Source: Candidatus Saccharimonadota bacterium (GTDB lineage Bacteria > Patescibacteriota > Saccharimonadia > Saccharimonadales > Saccharimonadaceae). From it: a stretch of 64,000 bases of DNA. The position numbers and the translations under genes were made by a program. Position 1 is the stretch's first letter. Each line of letters starts with the position of its first letter. Below, one piece after another: positions 1 through 8,013 of the stretch. A model generated the notes under the pieces. It saw nothing but the letters and a program-made list of their open reading frames with translations, had not been told where the DNA came from and did not search any database. The DNA lies in NCBI GenBank assembly GCA_028289015.1, contig JAQGHC010000031.1, forward strand, positions 19,605 through 83,604, in the 5' to 3' direction.

Positions 1-2
1 AA

Positions 3-605
3 TTTGCCGAAATGCACGACCATATCTATGCCAGCATAGGTGTGCATCCACACGAGGCGAAGGACGGATATGGTAAGCTTGCCGAAATGAACAGTACAAA
101 AGTGATTGCCGTAGGTGAAATTGGCCTTGATTATTTTTATACCCACAGTTCGCGCGACGTACAGATAGCCGCTTTGAAAGATCAAATTGAATTAGCAATC
201 GACCGTGATTTGCCAATAATTTTTCATGTTCGCGACGCTTTTGATGATTTTTGGCCGATATATGACAGCTATTCATCGAAAATCAGGGGTGTCCTGCATA
301 GTTTTACTGATTCTCGTGACAATATGACAGCAGCAGTCGCACGGGGGTTATACATTGGCGTGAATGGCATAAGCACGTTCACTAAGGATAAAAAACAACA
401 GGAGATGTTCGCGGCGATTCCGACAGGTCATTTACTACTTGAAACTGACGCGCCTTTCTTGACACCTACGCCTTTACGTGGTACTGTGAATGAGCCAGCA
501 TTTGTAAGATATGTCGCCGAACATCATGCGAAAATCCGTGGATTATCGCTCGAAGAAATCGCGACACAAACGTCAACAAATGCGCATGCGTTATTCGCAC
601 TCTAA
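3..605 (+). CDS. tatD: TatD family metal-dependent hydrolase, 5' end outside window
   Basis: TatD-type TIM-barrel nuclease (3'-5' exonuclease/DNase family). The reading frame is open to the first base of the window, so the ORF-track ATG at 12 is internal and the N-terminal metal motif is missing. Visible family signatures are VGEIGLDYF (metal-binding Glu), the FHVRDA segment (metal His), VLHSF and LLETDAPFLTP near the C-terminus (metal Asp). The C-terminal SLEEIATQTSTNAHALF matches the usual end of the family. Two unknown genes follow on the same strand after a 49-base gap. The call is secure; only the true start cannot be seen. Confidence 0.92.
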   Translation, partial: FAEMHDHIYASIGVHPHEAKDGYGKLAEMNSTKVIAVGEIGLDYFYTHSSRDVQIAALKDQIELAIDRDLPIIFHVRDAFDDFWPIYDSYSSKIRGVLHSFTDSRDNMTAAVARGLYIGVNGISTFTKDKKQQEMFAAIPTGHLLLETDAPFLTPTPLRGTVNEPAFVRYVAEHHAKIRGLSLEEIATQTSTNAHALFAL

Positions 606-654
606 ACACAAACAGTAAAACATACCAACTTTAACAGTTAAGTGGGAGTTTACT

Positions 655-1068
655 ATGCAACAGGAACAATACACGCCACGTAATTTCGATCAGCCAAGCC
701 AGCACTCTGGCACTGTTTTTGAACATAACGATCAGATCGATTTGCATGCTAGCGAGCTTGAGGCTCAGCGTGCTCGCGCTGATATTGACGCTGCGACACA
801 GTCACACGAGGAAAAAGCGCAGCAGGGCTTAGAGCATGCACCGTTGTCTCCTCAGGAAGTCGTTAGGACGATTGGACTTAGGGTTGTTTTCGAATTACGA
901 AAAGGCTATCAGGATAGATCTCTAAACCTGGAGGATGAAGAATTGGCGCCGACGTCGGAATTATTCAATCCGGAAAATGGTCAACCTGATCAGTATTTGG
1001 CGAAATCACGGAACACTGCCGATCAGTCAAAAATTTCTTCAAAGGAAGATTTTGATCTAGCCGCATAG
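655..1068 (+). CDS. Hypothetical protein, 137 aa
   Basis: Not recognised. A hydrophilic, acidic protein rich in Gln, Glu and Asp with no membrane segment or signal peptide. Residues about 30-60 (ELEAQRARADIDAATQSHEEK) look helical. The start is supported by a GGGAG Shine-Dalgarno element about nine bases upstream. It ends nine bases before the next gene, which is also unknown, so the two are probably cotranscribed. Codon use resembles its neighbours. Probably a lineage-specific soluble protein; no function inferred. Confidence 0.7.
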   Translation: MQQEQYTPRNFDQPSQHSGTVFEHNDQIDLHASELEAQRARADIDAATQSHEEKAQQGLEHAPLSPQEVVRTIGLRVVFELRKGYQDRSLNLEDEELAPTSELFNPENGQPDQYLAKSRNTADQSKISSKEDFDLAA

Positions 1069-1077
1069 TGTAAAATT

Positions 1078-1515
1078 ATGAGTAGCCTATTTAAAAAAGC
1101 ACTTCAATTAATAACCGGCGAAAGCGATAGTGACGCCACTACGCTTCGCATGCCTAAAAAGCATCTATTCCGAAATTTCACCGAGCGAGAATTAATTCAG
1201 CTGGAAAGTGAAATCGGTGCAAAATTATTTGGCCCCGTTCCGCAAGGTTTTCGCCGTGAGTTTTTTTGCCTCGATGAAAACACCTGGATCTGGTACGAAG
1301 AGGGACCGAACACGAAAACGGGCGAAGTAGAGCAATCAACGACGCGTTATGAAGTCCACGATAACGGCATTTTAAAAGTGCAGGGTGGCTCGCGCTATAC
1401 CTTTATTGAAGGTGCCGAGCTCGATAACTTAGTTATGGCGACGCGTATGTATTACGAGCAAGTGGCTCGCGGAGTTTACAAACGCGACCCTCGTACGGGT
1501 AAAATGCTAGCGTGA
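1078..1515 (+). CDS. Conserved-looking hypothetical protein, 145 aa
   Basis: Not recognised as a named family. The sequence has the pattern of a compact folded domain: a basic N-terminus, FTERELIQLESEIGAKLFG, then alternating aromatic and charged strands (REFFCLDENTWIWYEE, TTRYEVHDNGILKVQ) and a C-terminal helix ending MYYEQVARGVYKRDP. No signal or TM. It follows the 137-aa gene by nine bases without a clear Shine-Dalgarno site. The next gene has its own promoter immediately after this stop, so this gene closes the first transcription unit. Confidence 0.72.
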   Translation: MSSLFKKALQLITGESDSDATTLRMPKKHLFRNFTERELIQLESEIGAKLFGPVPQGFRREFFCLDENTWIWYEEGPNTKTGEVEQSTTRYEVHDNGILKVQGGSRYTFIEGAELDNLVMATRMYYEQVARGVYKRDPRTGKMLA

Positions 1516-1521
1516 CTTTGC

Positions 1522-1527
1522 TATACT
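1522..1527 (+). promoter_or_regulatory. Extended -10 promoter of the desulfurase operon
   Basis: TGC followed by TATACT; the predicted transcription start about seven bases downstream falls on the GTG/ATG start, so the mRNA would be leaderless. Confidence 0.6.
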
Positions 1528-1534
1528 AGTAAAA

Positions 1535-2692
1535 GTGATGATTAATGAATTACTCTACTTGGACCATGCTGCCGCGACGCCACTTGACGCACGCGTTCTT
1601 AAGGTAATGCAGCCGTATTATACCGACCAATTCTTCAACCCCTCTAGTCCGTATGTTTTGGCGCTTACGGTTCGGCATGATTACGAAGCAGCAAAGCAAA
1701 CCATAGCACAAACGATCGGCGCGAAAGGTGACGAATTAGTGATGACCGCCGGCGCAACGGAATCTATAAATCTTGCGTTCAATAGTATTGGTGGTCACGT
1801 TGTCACGGCTAATATTGAGCACCATGCGGTGCTAGCCGCCGCGAAACGATACGATCATACGATTATTTCCAGTGACGAAAAAGGTATAGTGTCGGCCGAC
1901 GCCGTACGACTAGCTATCCGTGCTGATACTCGCCTAGTAAGTATCGCCTTAGCCAACAATGAGCTTGGCACTATTCAGCCGCTTCGGGATATCGCGACTG
2001 TTATTCACGACGAACGTGAAAAGCGACGACAAGTCGGCGATACGACGCCAATATACTTACATTCTGACGCGTCGCAAGGTGCAGGTCAGCTTGATATCCA
2101 TGTTTCGCGCTTAGGTGTGGATCTGTTGACGCTGAATGCCGGCAAAGTGTACGGTCCAAAGCAAGTCGGTTTATTATGGGCATCAAGCCACGTCGTATTG
2201 AATGCACAAATTGTTGGTGGCGGGCAAGAGCGCGGCCTTCGGAGCGGTACTGAAAACGTCGCTGGCGTCGTGGGATTCGCCAAGGCGATGGAGCTTGCCG
2301 ATGTGCATAGAAAATATGAATCTGAGCGTTTACGTACATTGCGCGACGAGCTACAGCAAAAGCTAACAACGACCTTCGAGGATGCGGTTGTCTCCGGATC
2401 ACAAAAGCGTCGCTTGCCAAGTCATCTGCATATCTCTTTCCCCGGCCTCGATGCTGAGCGTCTTATATTCGCCTTAGAGATGCGCGGCGTTATGGTGGCA
2501 ACGGGTAGCGCCTGCGCTGCTAATAAGGGTACTCGTTCGCACGTCCTAACGGCAATTAATTTACCGCCAGAAGTAGCTGATGGCAGCTTGCGCTTAACGT
2601 TAGGGCATTTATCTACCGAGGAAACGATTGCTAAGGCCGGCGCTATTATCATTGAAGAAATAGTTCGCGAACGAGAGAGATTAACAAAATGA
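1535..2692 (+). CDS. Cysteine desulfurase (IscS/NifS family), probable MnmA sulfur donor
   Basis: PLP-dependent fold type I enzyme that takes sulfur from cysteine as an enzyme persulfide. Visible: LDHAAATP at the N-terminus, ANNELGTIQPL, HSDASQGAG, the PLP-lysine region NAGKVYGPKQVG, and the active-site loop GSACAANKG with Cys at about residue 327. Length 385 is normal. The start is GTG 1535 or ATG 1538, both right after an extended -10 box. It overlaps the YdcF-like gene by ATGA and mnmA follows in the same operon. This arrangement is like Bacillus yrvO-mnmA, where a dedicated desulfurase feeds MnmA directly, so tRNA thiolation is the likely role; a general Fe-S role is not excluded. Confidence 0.93.
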   Translation: MMINELLYLDHAAATPLDARVLKVMQPYYTDQFFNPSSPYVLALTVRHDYEAAKQTIAQTIGAKGDELVMTAGATESINLAFNSIGGHVVTANIEHHAVLAAAKRYDHTIISSDEKGIVSADAVRLAIRADTRLVSIALANNELGTIQPLRDIATVIHDEREKRRQVGDTTPIYLHSDASQGAGQLDIHVSRLGVDLLTLNAGKVYGPKQVGLLWASSHVVLNAQIVGGGQERGLRSGTENVAGVVGFAKAMELADVHRKYESERLRTLRDELQQKLTTTFEDAVVSGSQKRRLPSHLHISFPGLDAERLIFALEMRGVMVATGSACAANKGTRSHVLTAINLPPEVADGSLRLTLGHLSTEETIAKAGAIIIEEIVRERERLTK

Positions 2693-3291
2693 AAGCAATT
2701 ATAACAATTTTCGTTGCCATTATTGTGATCACCGTAGGCTTAACTGTTTATCTGAGCCCTGATGATCTTGCGAAATGCCAAGATTCGCCAGACAATACCC
2801 CCTCATGTCAGCCAGTAGATGCGATCGTTGCGATTAGTGGCGGCGATACGTCATCACGTGCAAGAGAGGCGATTGAGTTGTATAAAAAAGGCTGGGCGCC
2901 AAAACTAATCTTCTCGGGTGCTGCTCAGGACAAATCTGGTCCGTCAAATGCAGAAGTAATGCGCGGTGCGGCTATTGATGCGGGCGTACCGGATAAGGAT
3001 ATTATTACCGAGGACGAGGGAGAGACAACTCGTCAGAATGCCGAGAATACCTTGGATATTTTTCAACAAAACGAAATTTCATCAGTGATATTGGTAACCT
3101 CTGGCTATCACCAACGCCGTTCAAGCCTGGAATTTAACAAACGGTCGGAAGGATTAGTAAATGTTCGAAACCATCCTGTTGCAATTGACAGGCAGTGGTC
3201 TAGCTTGTGGTGGTTAACGCCTACGGGTTGGTATTTGGCGACAGGGGAATTCGTTAAGATCATCTTATTTTACATAGGTGGTACCCGATGA
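2689..3291 (+). CDS. YdcF/SanA-like (DUF218) membrane-anchored protein
   Basis: DUF218 family protein of unknown enzymatic role; relatives (YdcF, SanA, ElyC) have been linked to envelope maintenance. An N-terminal TM segment spans about residues 3-25, then the Rossmann-like domain shows AIVAISGG, SRAREAIELYKKG, PKLIFSG and the diagnostic ILVTSGYHQRRS. The start ATG overlaps the desulfurase stop, and its own stop overlaps mnmA, so it is translationally coupled within a tRNA-thiolation operon. The link to thiolation is positional only. Length of 200 residues is typical. Confidence 0.85.
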   Translation: MKAIITIFVAIIVITVGLTVYLSPDDLAKCQDSPDNTPSCQPVDAIVAISGGDTSSRAREAIELYKKGWAPKLIFSGAAQDKSGPSNAEVMRGAAIDAGVPDKDIITEDEGETTRQNAENTLDIFQQNEISSVILVTSGYHQRRSSLEFNKRSEGLVNVRNHPVAIDRQWSSLWWLTPTGWYLATGEFVKIILFYIGGTR

Positions 3292-4325
3292 CAAAAGTAT
3301 ACGTTGGAATGAGTGGTGGTGTTGACAGCAGTTTAACTGCGGCTTTGCTGAAAGAACAAGGTTATGATGTGACCGGTGTCTACATGAAGAACTGGACAAA
3401 GGACTTACCTGGCATGAAATGCCCATGGGCGGATGATTTGGCTGACGCGAAGCGTGTTGCCGTGCAGCTAGGGATTGATTTTAAAGTTTTTGACTTCGAG
3501 AATGAATACAAGCATAAAGTCGTTGATTATATGATTGATGAATACAAGGCCGGACGGACGCCAAACCCCGACATTATGTGTAACCAGGAAGTGAAGTTTA
3601 AGATTTTTCTTGAAACTGCCCTTGAAGACGGCGCAGATTTGATCGCAACCGGTCATTATGCGCGGGCTGAAGACGGCGTATTGAAAATGGCAACCGACAC
3701 CAACAAAGATCAGACGTATTTCCTCTACCGCGTGACAGGTGCCGCACTTAAAAAAACCTTATTCCCACTTGGTGAATACACAAAGCCGACTGTGCGCGAT
3801 ATGGCGAAAGCGCGTGGATTGTTTACTGCGGGTAAAAAGGATTCGCAAGGTATCTGTTTTGTTGGAAAAGTTGGCATCCGTGAATTTTTGTCGCAATACG
3901 TCGAACAAGTTCCTGGTGAAATTATCGATAAAAAATCTGGTAAAACATTAGGACATCACGACGGCGCAATTTTTTACACACTTGGCCAGCGTCACGGACT
4001 CGATCTGGGCGGGGGGTTGCCGTACTATGTCGTCGGGAAGGACATGGGTAAAAACGAAGTTTACGTCACGACGGATCTGAATGATGAAACGCTATGGAAA
4101 GACACAGTCCAGCTTAAGGCGGTTCATTGGATCAACGATGCGCCGGCTGCTGGCGTGTATACAATTCGCATTCGCCACCGTGCAACGCTAACGAACGCAG
4201 ACTTGTCGTTCGATGAATCACGCGCCAAACTAACGATCCATGATCAACAGCGGGCAATTGCTAGCGGTCAATCGGTTGTTATCTATCGCGACGACGTCTG
4301 TCTTGGTGGCGGAATCGTCCTGTAA
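3288..4325 (+). CDS. mnmA: tRNA-specific 2-thiouridylase MnmA
   Basis: Installs 2-thio on U34 of Lys, Glu and Gln tRNAs, using ATP and persulfide sulfur. The PP-loop GMSGGVDSS is at residues 7-15. The two catalytic cysteines are visible: Cys98 in PDIMCNQEVKF and Cys190 in DSQGICFVG. TGHYAR and the LGQRHGLDLGG segment of the central domain are also present. Length 345 is close to the family norm. It starts inside the ATGA overlap with the YdcF-like gene. The desulfurase at 1535 is the likely sulfur partner. Confidence 0.96.
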   Translation: MTKVYVGMSGGVDSSLTAALLKEQGYDVTGVYMKNWTKDLPGMKCPWADDLADAKRVAVQLGIDFKVFDFENEYKHKVVDYMIDEYKAGRTPNPDIMCNQEVKFKIFLETALEDGADLIATGHYARAEDGVLKMATDTNKDQTYFLYRVTGAALKKTLFPLGEYTKPTVRDMAKARGLFTAGKKDSQGICFVGKVGIREFLSQYVEQVPGEIIDKKSGKTLGHHDGAIFYTLGQRHGLDLGGGLPYYVVGKDMGKNEVYVTTDLNDETLWKDTVQLKAVHWINDAPAAGVYTIRIRHRATLTNADLSFDESRAKLTIHDQQRAIASGQSVVIYRDDVCLGGGIVL

Positions 4326-4395
4326 TTTAATTCACTGAATATTTTACTAAAGTCCGTCATAGTTAACTTACGCGAACTAATAAAAGGAGGTGTAC

Positions 4396-4581
4396 ATGGG
4401 TTTATTTGACGATACAAAAAAGAAAGCTGAAGATGCAAAAGATGGCCTCGACGAAAAGATGAATAATGTAGAGAACAAGTTACACGAAGAAAAGGGCAAA
4501 GCAGAGGGCGATCGAGAACAGTCTGAAGCAAACGGGCGAAATGATGAACCGGAGTATGAGAATGAGGAAAAAATAGTCTAG
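4396..4581 (+). CDS. Small charged protein, 61 aa, MT0933/CsbD-like composition
   Basis: Highly charged helical protein beginning MGLFDDTKKKAEDAKDGLDEKM with Lys/Glu/Asp repeats. The composition recalls the MT0933-type antitoxin-like and CsbD stress families, but no diagnostic motif was found and no toxin gene is adjacent. The ORF track starts at GTG 4390; the ATG at 4396 is preferred because a strong AAAGGAGG sits five bases upstream. It has an excellent terminator 30 bases after its stop, so it is a monocistronic, well-translated gene. Function unknown. Confidence 0.75.
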   Translation: MGLFDDTKKKAEDAKDGLDEKMNNVENKLHEEKGKAEGDREQSEANGRNDEPEYENEEKIV

Positions 4582-4613
4582 CCTATAGCTATAAAAGCAG
4601 ATGAAAATTTATT

Positions 4614-4642
4614 GCGCAACCGGTATGGCGGTTGCGCTTTTT
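4614..4642 (+). terminator. Rho-independent terminator
   Basis: GCGCAACCG / CGGTTGCGC stem of nine base pairs with a six-base loop, then TTTTT. Confidence 0.92.
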
Positions 4643-4729
4643 ACCAACGCCAAATCAAAACTACTCGCGAGATCTATCAGCTAGACAACGGCGCATACTT
4701 TACTAAATGCTGACAGGCTTCTCATCTGT

Positions 4730-4735
4730 TATAAT
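4730..4735 (+). promoter_or_regulatory. Extended -10 promoter of alaS
   Basis: TGT TATAAT. The predicted transcription start near 4742 lies after ATG 4738, so the leaderless mRNA would begin at or just before ATG 4744. Confidence 0.65.
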
Positions 4736-4743
4736 GGATGTAT

Positions 4744-6621
4744 ATGAACGCTCAACAAATTCGCAACGCTTACTTACAATTCTTTAAAGATCGTCAACAT
4801 GCGGTTATTCCTCGTGCGCCTTTAATGCTAAAGGATGATCCAACGACATTATTTACTGGTAGTGGAATGCAGCCATTGCTGCCGTATCTTTTAGGTAACG
4901 AGCACCCTGCCGGCGTTCGTTTGACCGACAGTCAGACATGTCTTCGCGCACAGGATATCGAAGACGTCGGCGACAATCGTCATACGACTTTCTTTGAGAT
5001 GTTGGGCAACTGGTCTATGGGTGATTATTTTAAGGAGCAGCAGATTCGTTGGTTTTTTGAATTTCTTACTGATGTTGTCGGTTTGGATCCAAACAAGATT
5101 TACGTAACCTGTTTTATCGGCGATGAAGCGCACGGCATTCCGCGTGACGACGAAGCAGCGAGTATCTGGCAACAAGTGTTTGCCGAAAAAGGTATCGATA
5201 ATAAAATTGTCGAACTTGGTAGCGCTGAAAACGGCGACAAGCTAGGCACGCAAGGCGGGCGTATTTTCTTTTACGATGACGGCGAAAACTGGTGGTCTCG
5301 TGGTGGCGGTCTAGATAAAACACCGATCGGTGACCCATGCGGTCCTGATAGCGAAGTGTTTTACGACTTTGGTCCGCAAAATCATGCCCCAGGATATGGC
5401 TTGGCGCATCCTGCCAGTGATAGCGGCCAGTTTATGGAAATCGGCAACCAAGTCTTTATGCAGTACCGTCGATTAGATGACGGCAGCTTCGAACCGCTTG
5501 CTCGCAAGAACGTTGACTTTGGCGGTGGCATGGAGCGTATTGCGGCGGCACAAATTGATAGTCCTGACGTATTCCGCATTAGCGTACTATGGCCAATTGT
5601 TGAAAAGCTCCAGACGCTTAGTGGTAAAAAGTACGAAAGCCATACCAAAAGTATGCGCGTGATTGCCGACCACCTTCGTGCGGCGACCTTCCTTGCTGTC
5701 GATGGTGTTGTGCCAGCAAATAAAGAGCAGGGCTATGTCATGCGCCGTTTGTTGCGACGCGCGATTCGTTTTGCATTCGATCTGGGTATCCAGCAGAATT
5801 TTTTTGAATCAATTGTTCCGGTGATTACTGATCTATATCATGATGACTACCCAGAAGTTGCCGCCAAACGCGACGAAGTCGTGACAATCCTCGCCAAGGA
5901 AGAGAAAGTCTTCCGCCAGACACTCCGTAAGGGCCTAAAACAACTAGAAAAATATGCGGTGGACGGTTTGACCGGCAGTGAACTATTTACGTTGTACGAC
6001 ACCTACGGTTTTCCTGTCGAGTTATCAACTGAAGAGGCGTACAAGCAAGAGATAACTCTTTCAATGAACTGGCGTCAAGAATTTGACGACAAAATGTTAG
6101 AGCAGCGTACCCGTTCGCAAACTGCCGCAAAAGGTACCTTCAAGGGTGGTCTTGGTGGACAGACAATGCAACACATGAAATATCATACCGCGACACACCT
6201 GATGTATGCGGCATTAAAGCAAGTTGTAGGTGATCACGTTACTCAGCACGGTAGTAATATTACCGAAGAACGGCTTCGTTTCGACTTTAACAATGATGAA
6301 AAGGTTACCCGTGAACAGTTGGACGAAGTGGAGCGAATCGTCAACGAGCAAATTGCCGCCGACCTGCCAGTTTCTTTCCATGAGTATCCAACCGACGAAG
6401 CGTTTAATATGGGCGCAATCGGCGCATTCGGTGACAAATACGGCGACACGGTAAAAGTCTATCAAATGGGCGAAGGCGACCAGCGCTTCAGTTTTGAAAT
6501 TTGTGGCGGTCCCCACGTTGATCATACGGCGCAATTAGCCGAAGGTGGTAAAACGTTTAAAATCACTAAAGAAGAATCAAGCTCGGCTGGCATTCGCCGC
6601 GTCAAAGCAATTTTAGCGTAA
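4744..6621 (+). CDS. alaS: Alanyl-tRNA synthetase, short form without C-terminal domain
   Basis: Class II aminoacyl-tRNA synthetase charging tRNA-Ala. MNAQQIRNAYLQFF is the usual N-terminus; the ORF track begins two codons earlier, but the -10 position favours ATG 4744. The catalytic domain shows SGMQPLLPYL, HTTFFEMLGNWSMGDYFK and NVDFGGGMER. The editing domain has the zinc/active-site motifs HTATHLMYAAL and CGGPHVDHT. The protein stops at SSSAGIRRVKAILA, exactly where the editing domain ends. The oligomerising C-Ala (DHHA1) domain of the ~870-residue bacterial enzyme is absent and no continuation is seen in other frames. The tRNA-Ala(GGC) at 51499 carries the G3-U70 pair this enzyme recognises. 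Confidence 0.95.
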   Translation: MNAQQIRNAYLQFFKDRQHAVIPRAPLMLKDDPTTLFTGSGMQPLLPYLLGNEHPAGVRLTDSQTCLRAQDIEDVGDNRHTTFFEMLGNWSMGDYFKEQQIRWFFEFLTDVVGLDPNKIYVTCFIGDEAHGIPRDDEAASIWQQVFAEKGIDNKIVELGSAENGDKLGTQGGRIFFYDDGENWWSRGGGLDKTPIGDPCGPDSEVFYDFGPQNHAPGYGLAHPASDSGQFMEIGNQVFMQYRRLDDGSFEPLARKNVDFGGGMERIAAAQIDSPDVFRISVLWPIVEKLQTLSGKKYESHTKSMRVIADHLRAATFLAVDGVVPANKEQGYVMRRLLRRAIRFAFDLGIQQNFFESIVPVITDLYHDDYPEVAAKRDEVVTILAKEEKVFRQTLRKGLKQLEKYAVDGLTGSELFTLYDTYGFPVELSTEEAYKQEITLSMNWRQEFDDKMLEQRTRSQTAAKGTFKGGLGGQTMQHMKYHTATHLMYAALKQVVGDHVTQHGSNITEERLRFDFNNDEKVTREQLDEVERIVNEQIAADLPVSFHEYPTDEAFNMGAIGAFGDKYGDTVKVYQMGEGDQRFSFEICGGPHVDHTAQLAEGGKTFKITKEESSSAGIRRVKAILA

Positions 6622-6728
6622 GCAAACTGTCTACATTTTGCAGTGTCGTCATCGGATGTGTCTGCTATTTGTAGCGAAATGCGGTAAATAATACCTGCGA
6701 TACTTTGGTAGCATAAGGGTCTTTGAGG

Positions 6729-6734
6729 TATAAT
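6729..6734 (+). promoter_or_regulatory. -10 box of the pilM operon
   Basis: TATAAT ending 11 bases before ATG 6746, with a TTGGTA-like -35 about 18 bases upstream; near-leaderless. Confidence 0.55.
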
Positions 6735-6745
6735 GAGTATTAATC

Positions 6746-8011
6746 ATGGTATTTGAAAATATTCTTCGCAAGTCAAACAAACAACCAGACAGTGACTACG
6801 TTGTTGCTCTCGACATAGGAACTGAATTTGTTAAGGCGCTCATTGCTAAAATAAATGACGATAACTTAGAAATTATTGGTGTTGGACGCGCCCGTCAAGA
6901 TGTCAGCGATATGCATAGCGGGGCGATCGCGGATATCTCGGGGGTTGTTCGTAATTGCGAAGAGGCGTTGTCTGCAGCCGAAGAGCAGGCGGGATTGCAA
7001 GCAAAGCGCGTCGTTATCGGTATTGCCGGTGAACTTGTAAAGGGTGTAACAAACACGATCCGCTACCGCCGACCTCAGCCGGATCGACCTTTGGATGTTG
7101 CTGAAATGGAATTTATCATTGAAAAGGTCCAAGAACGTGCCCAAGCCAAAGCGCAAAAACAAATCGCGCTTGAAACGGGCAATGAGGACGTCGAGGTTAA
7201 GCTAGTGAATAGCGCGCTTGTGACTATTCATATTGACGGATACAAAGTCAGTAACCCAATTGGATTTCAGGGCAAGGACATTGCGGTGCAGATATATACC
7301 GCATTCGCCCCTATGGTGCACATCGGTGCTCTTGAGCGCGTCGCAGACGAATTGGCGCTTGAATTAGTCGCTGTTGCCGCTGAACCGTTCGCCGTTAGCC
7401 GTGCTGTCCTCGGCACTGACACCAGTAGTAATATTACCGCTATTCTCGTCGATGTCGGTGGTGGCACGACAGATATTGCTGTCGTTAATGATGGTGGCGT
7501 TGAAGGCACGAAGATGTTTGGCATTGGTGGCCGTAGCTTTACACGGACGATCGCCAGTGAAATGGACCTTAATTACAGCGACGCCGAAAAACTTAAAGTC
7601 AATATAGATAGTCCACAAGTTAAAGTCAGCGTAGCTAAAGATGCAAATGCTGCTATCGAGAAGACTTTAAATGTGTGGATTGCTGGCGTAGAGTTAGCGC
7701 TCGATGACTTTGAATCCGTCGATCACTTGCCAAATCGTATTTTATTATGCGGCGGTGGTGCCAGCCTGACAAAGCTAGTTGATGCGCTATCAAAGCGCGA
7801 ATGGTATAAAGAATTACCGTTCACTAAGCGACCAACAGTTCAACATATCGCTCCATCAGAAGTGGCGGGTATCACTGATACGACAGGGGACGTTAACGAC
7901 CATACCTTTATCACTGCCATGGGATTGCTACGTGTCGGCTATGATACAATTGTAGGCAGTAGTGACGCTGATACGATCAAAGATAAACTAAATCGGATCT
8001 TACGAATATAA
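6746..8011 (+). CDS. PilM-like actin-fold ATPase
   Basis: FtsA/PilM-type actin-like protein, normally the cytoplasmic platform of a type IV pilus. The phosphate-1 motif ALDIGTEFVKALI is near residue 21, the phosphate-2/adenosine motifs are LVDVGGGTTDIAVV and ILLCGGGASLTKL. Length 421. No pilN, pilO or pilB is beside it. Instead it heads an operon with a one-TM baseplate-J-like protein, ruvX and mltG, separated by 2 bases or overlapping. It could serve the pilus or a distinct cell-envelope complex. The family call is firm; the exact partner is open. Confidence 0.85.
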   Translation: MVFENILRKSNKQPDSDYVVALDIGTEFVKALIAKINDDNLEIIGVGRARQDVSDMHSGAIADISGVVRNCEEALSAAEEQAGLQAKRVVIGIAGELVKGVTNTIRYRRPQPDRPLDVAEMEFIIEKVQERAQAKAQKQIALETGNEDVEVKLVNSALVTIHIDGYKVSNPIGFQGKDIAVQIYTAFAPMVHIGALERVADELALELVAVAAEPFAVSRAVLGTDTSSNITAILVDVGGGTTDIAVVNDGGVEGTKMFGIGGRSFTRTIASEMDLNYSDAEKLKVNIDSPQVKVSVAKDANAAIEKTLNVWIAGVELALDDFESVDHLPNRILLCGGGASLTKLVDALSKREWYKELPFTKRPTVQHIAPSEVAGITDTTGDVNDHTFITAMGLLRVGYDTIVGSSDADTIKDKLNRILRI

Positions 8012-8013
8012 AC

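Noticed and set aside
2001-2420. 139-aa minus-strand ORF across the desulfurase gene
   Set aside because: Fully antisense to a well-supported enzyme, with no start signals.
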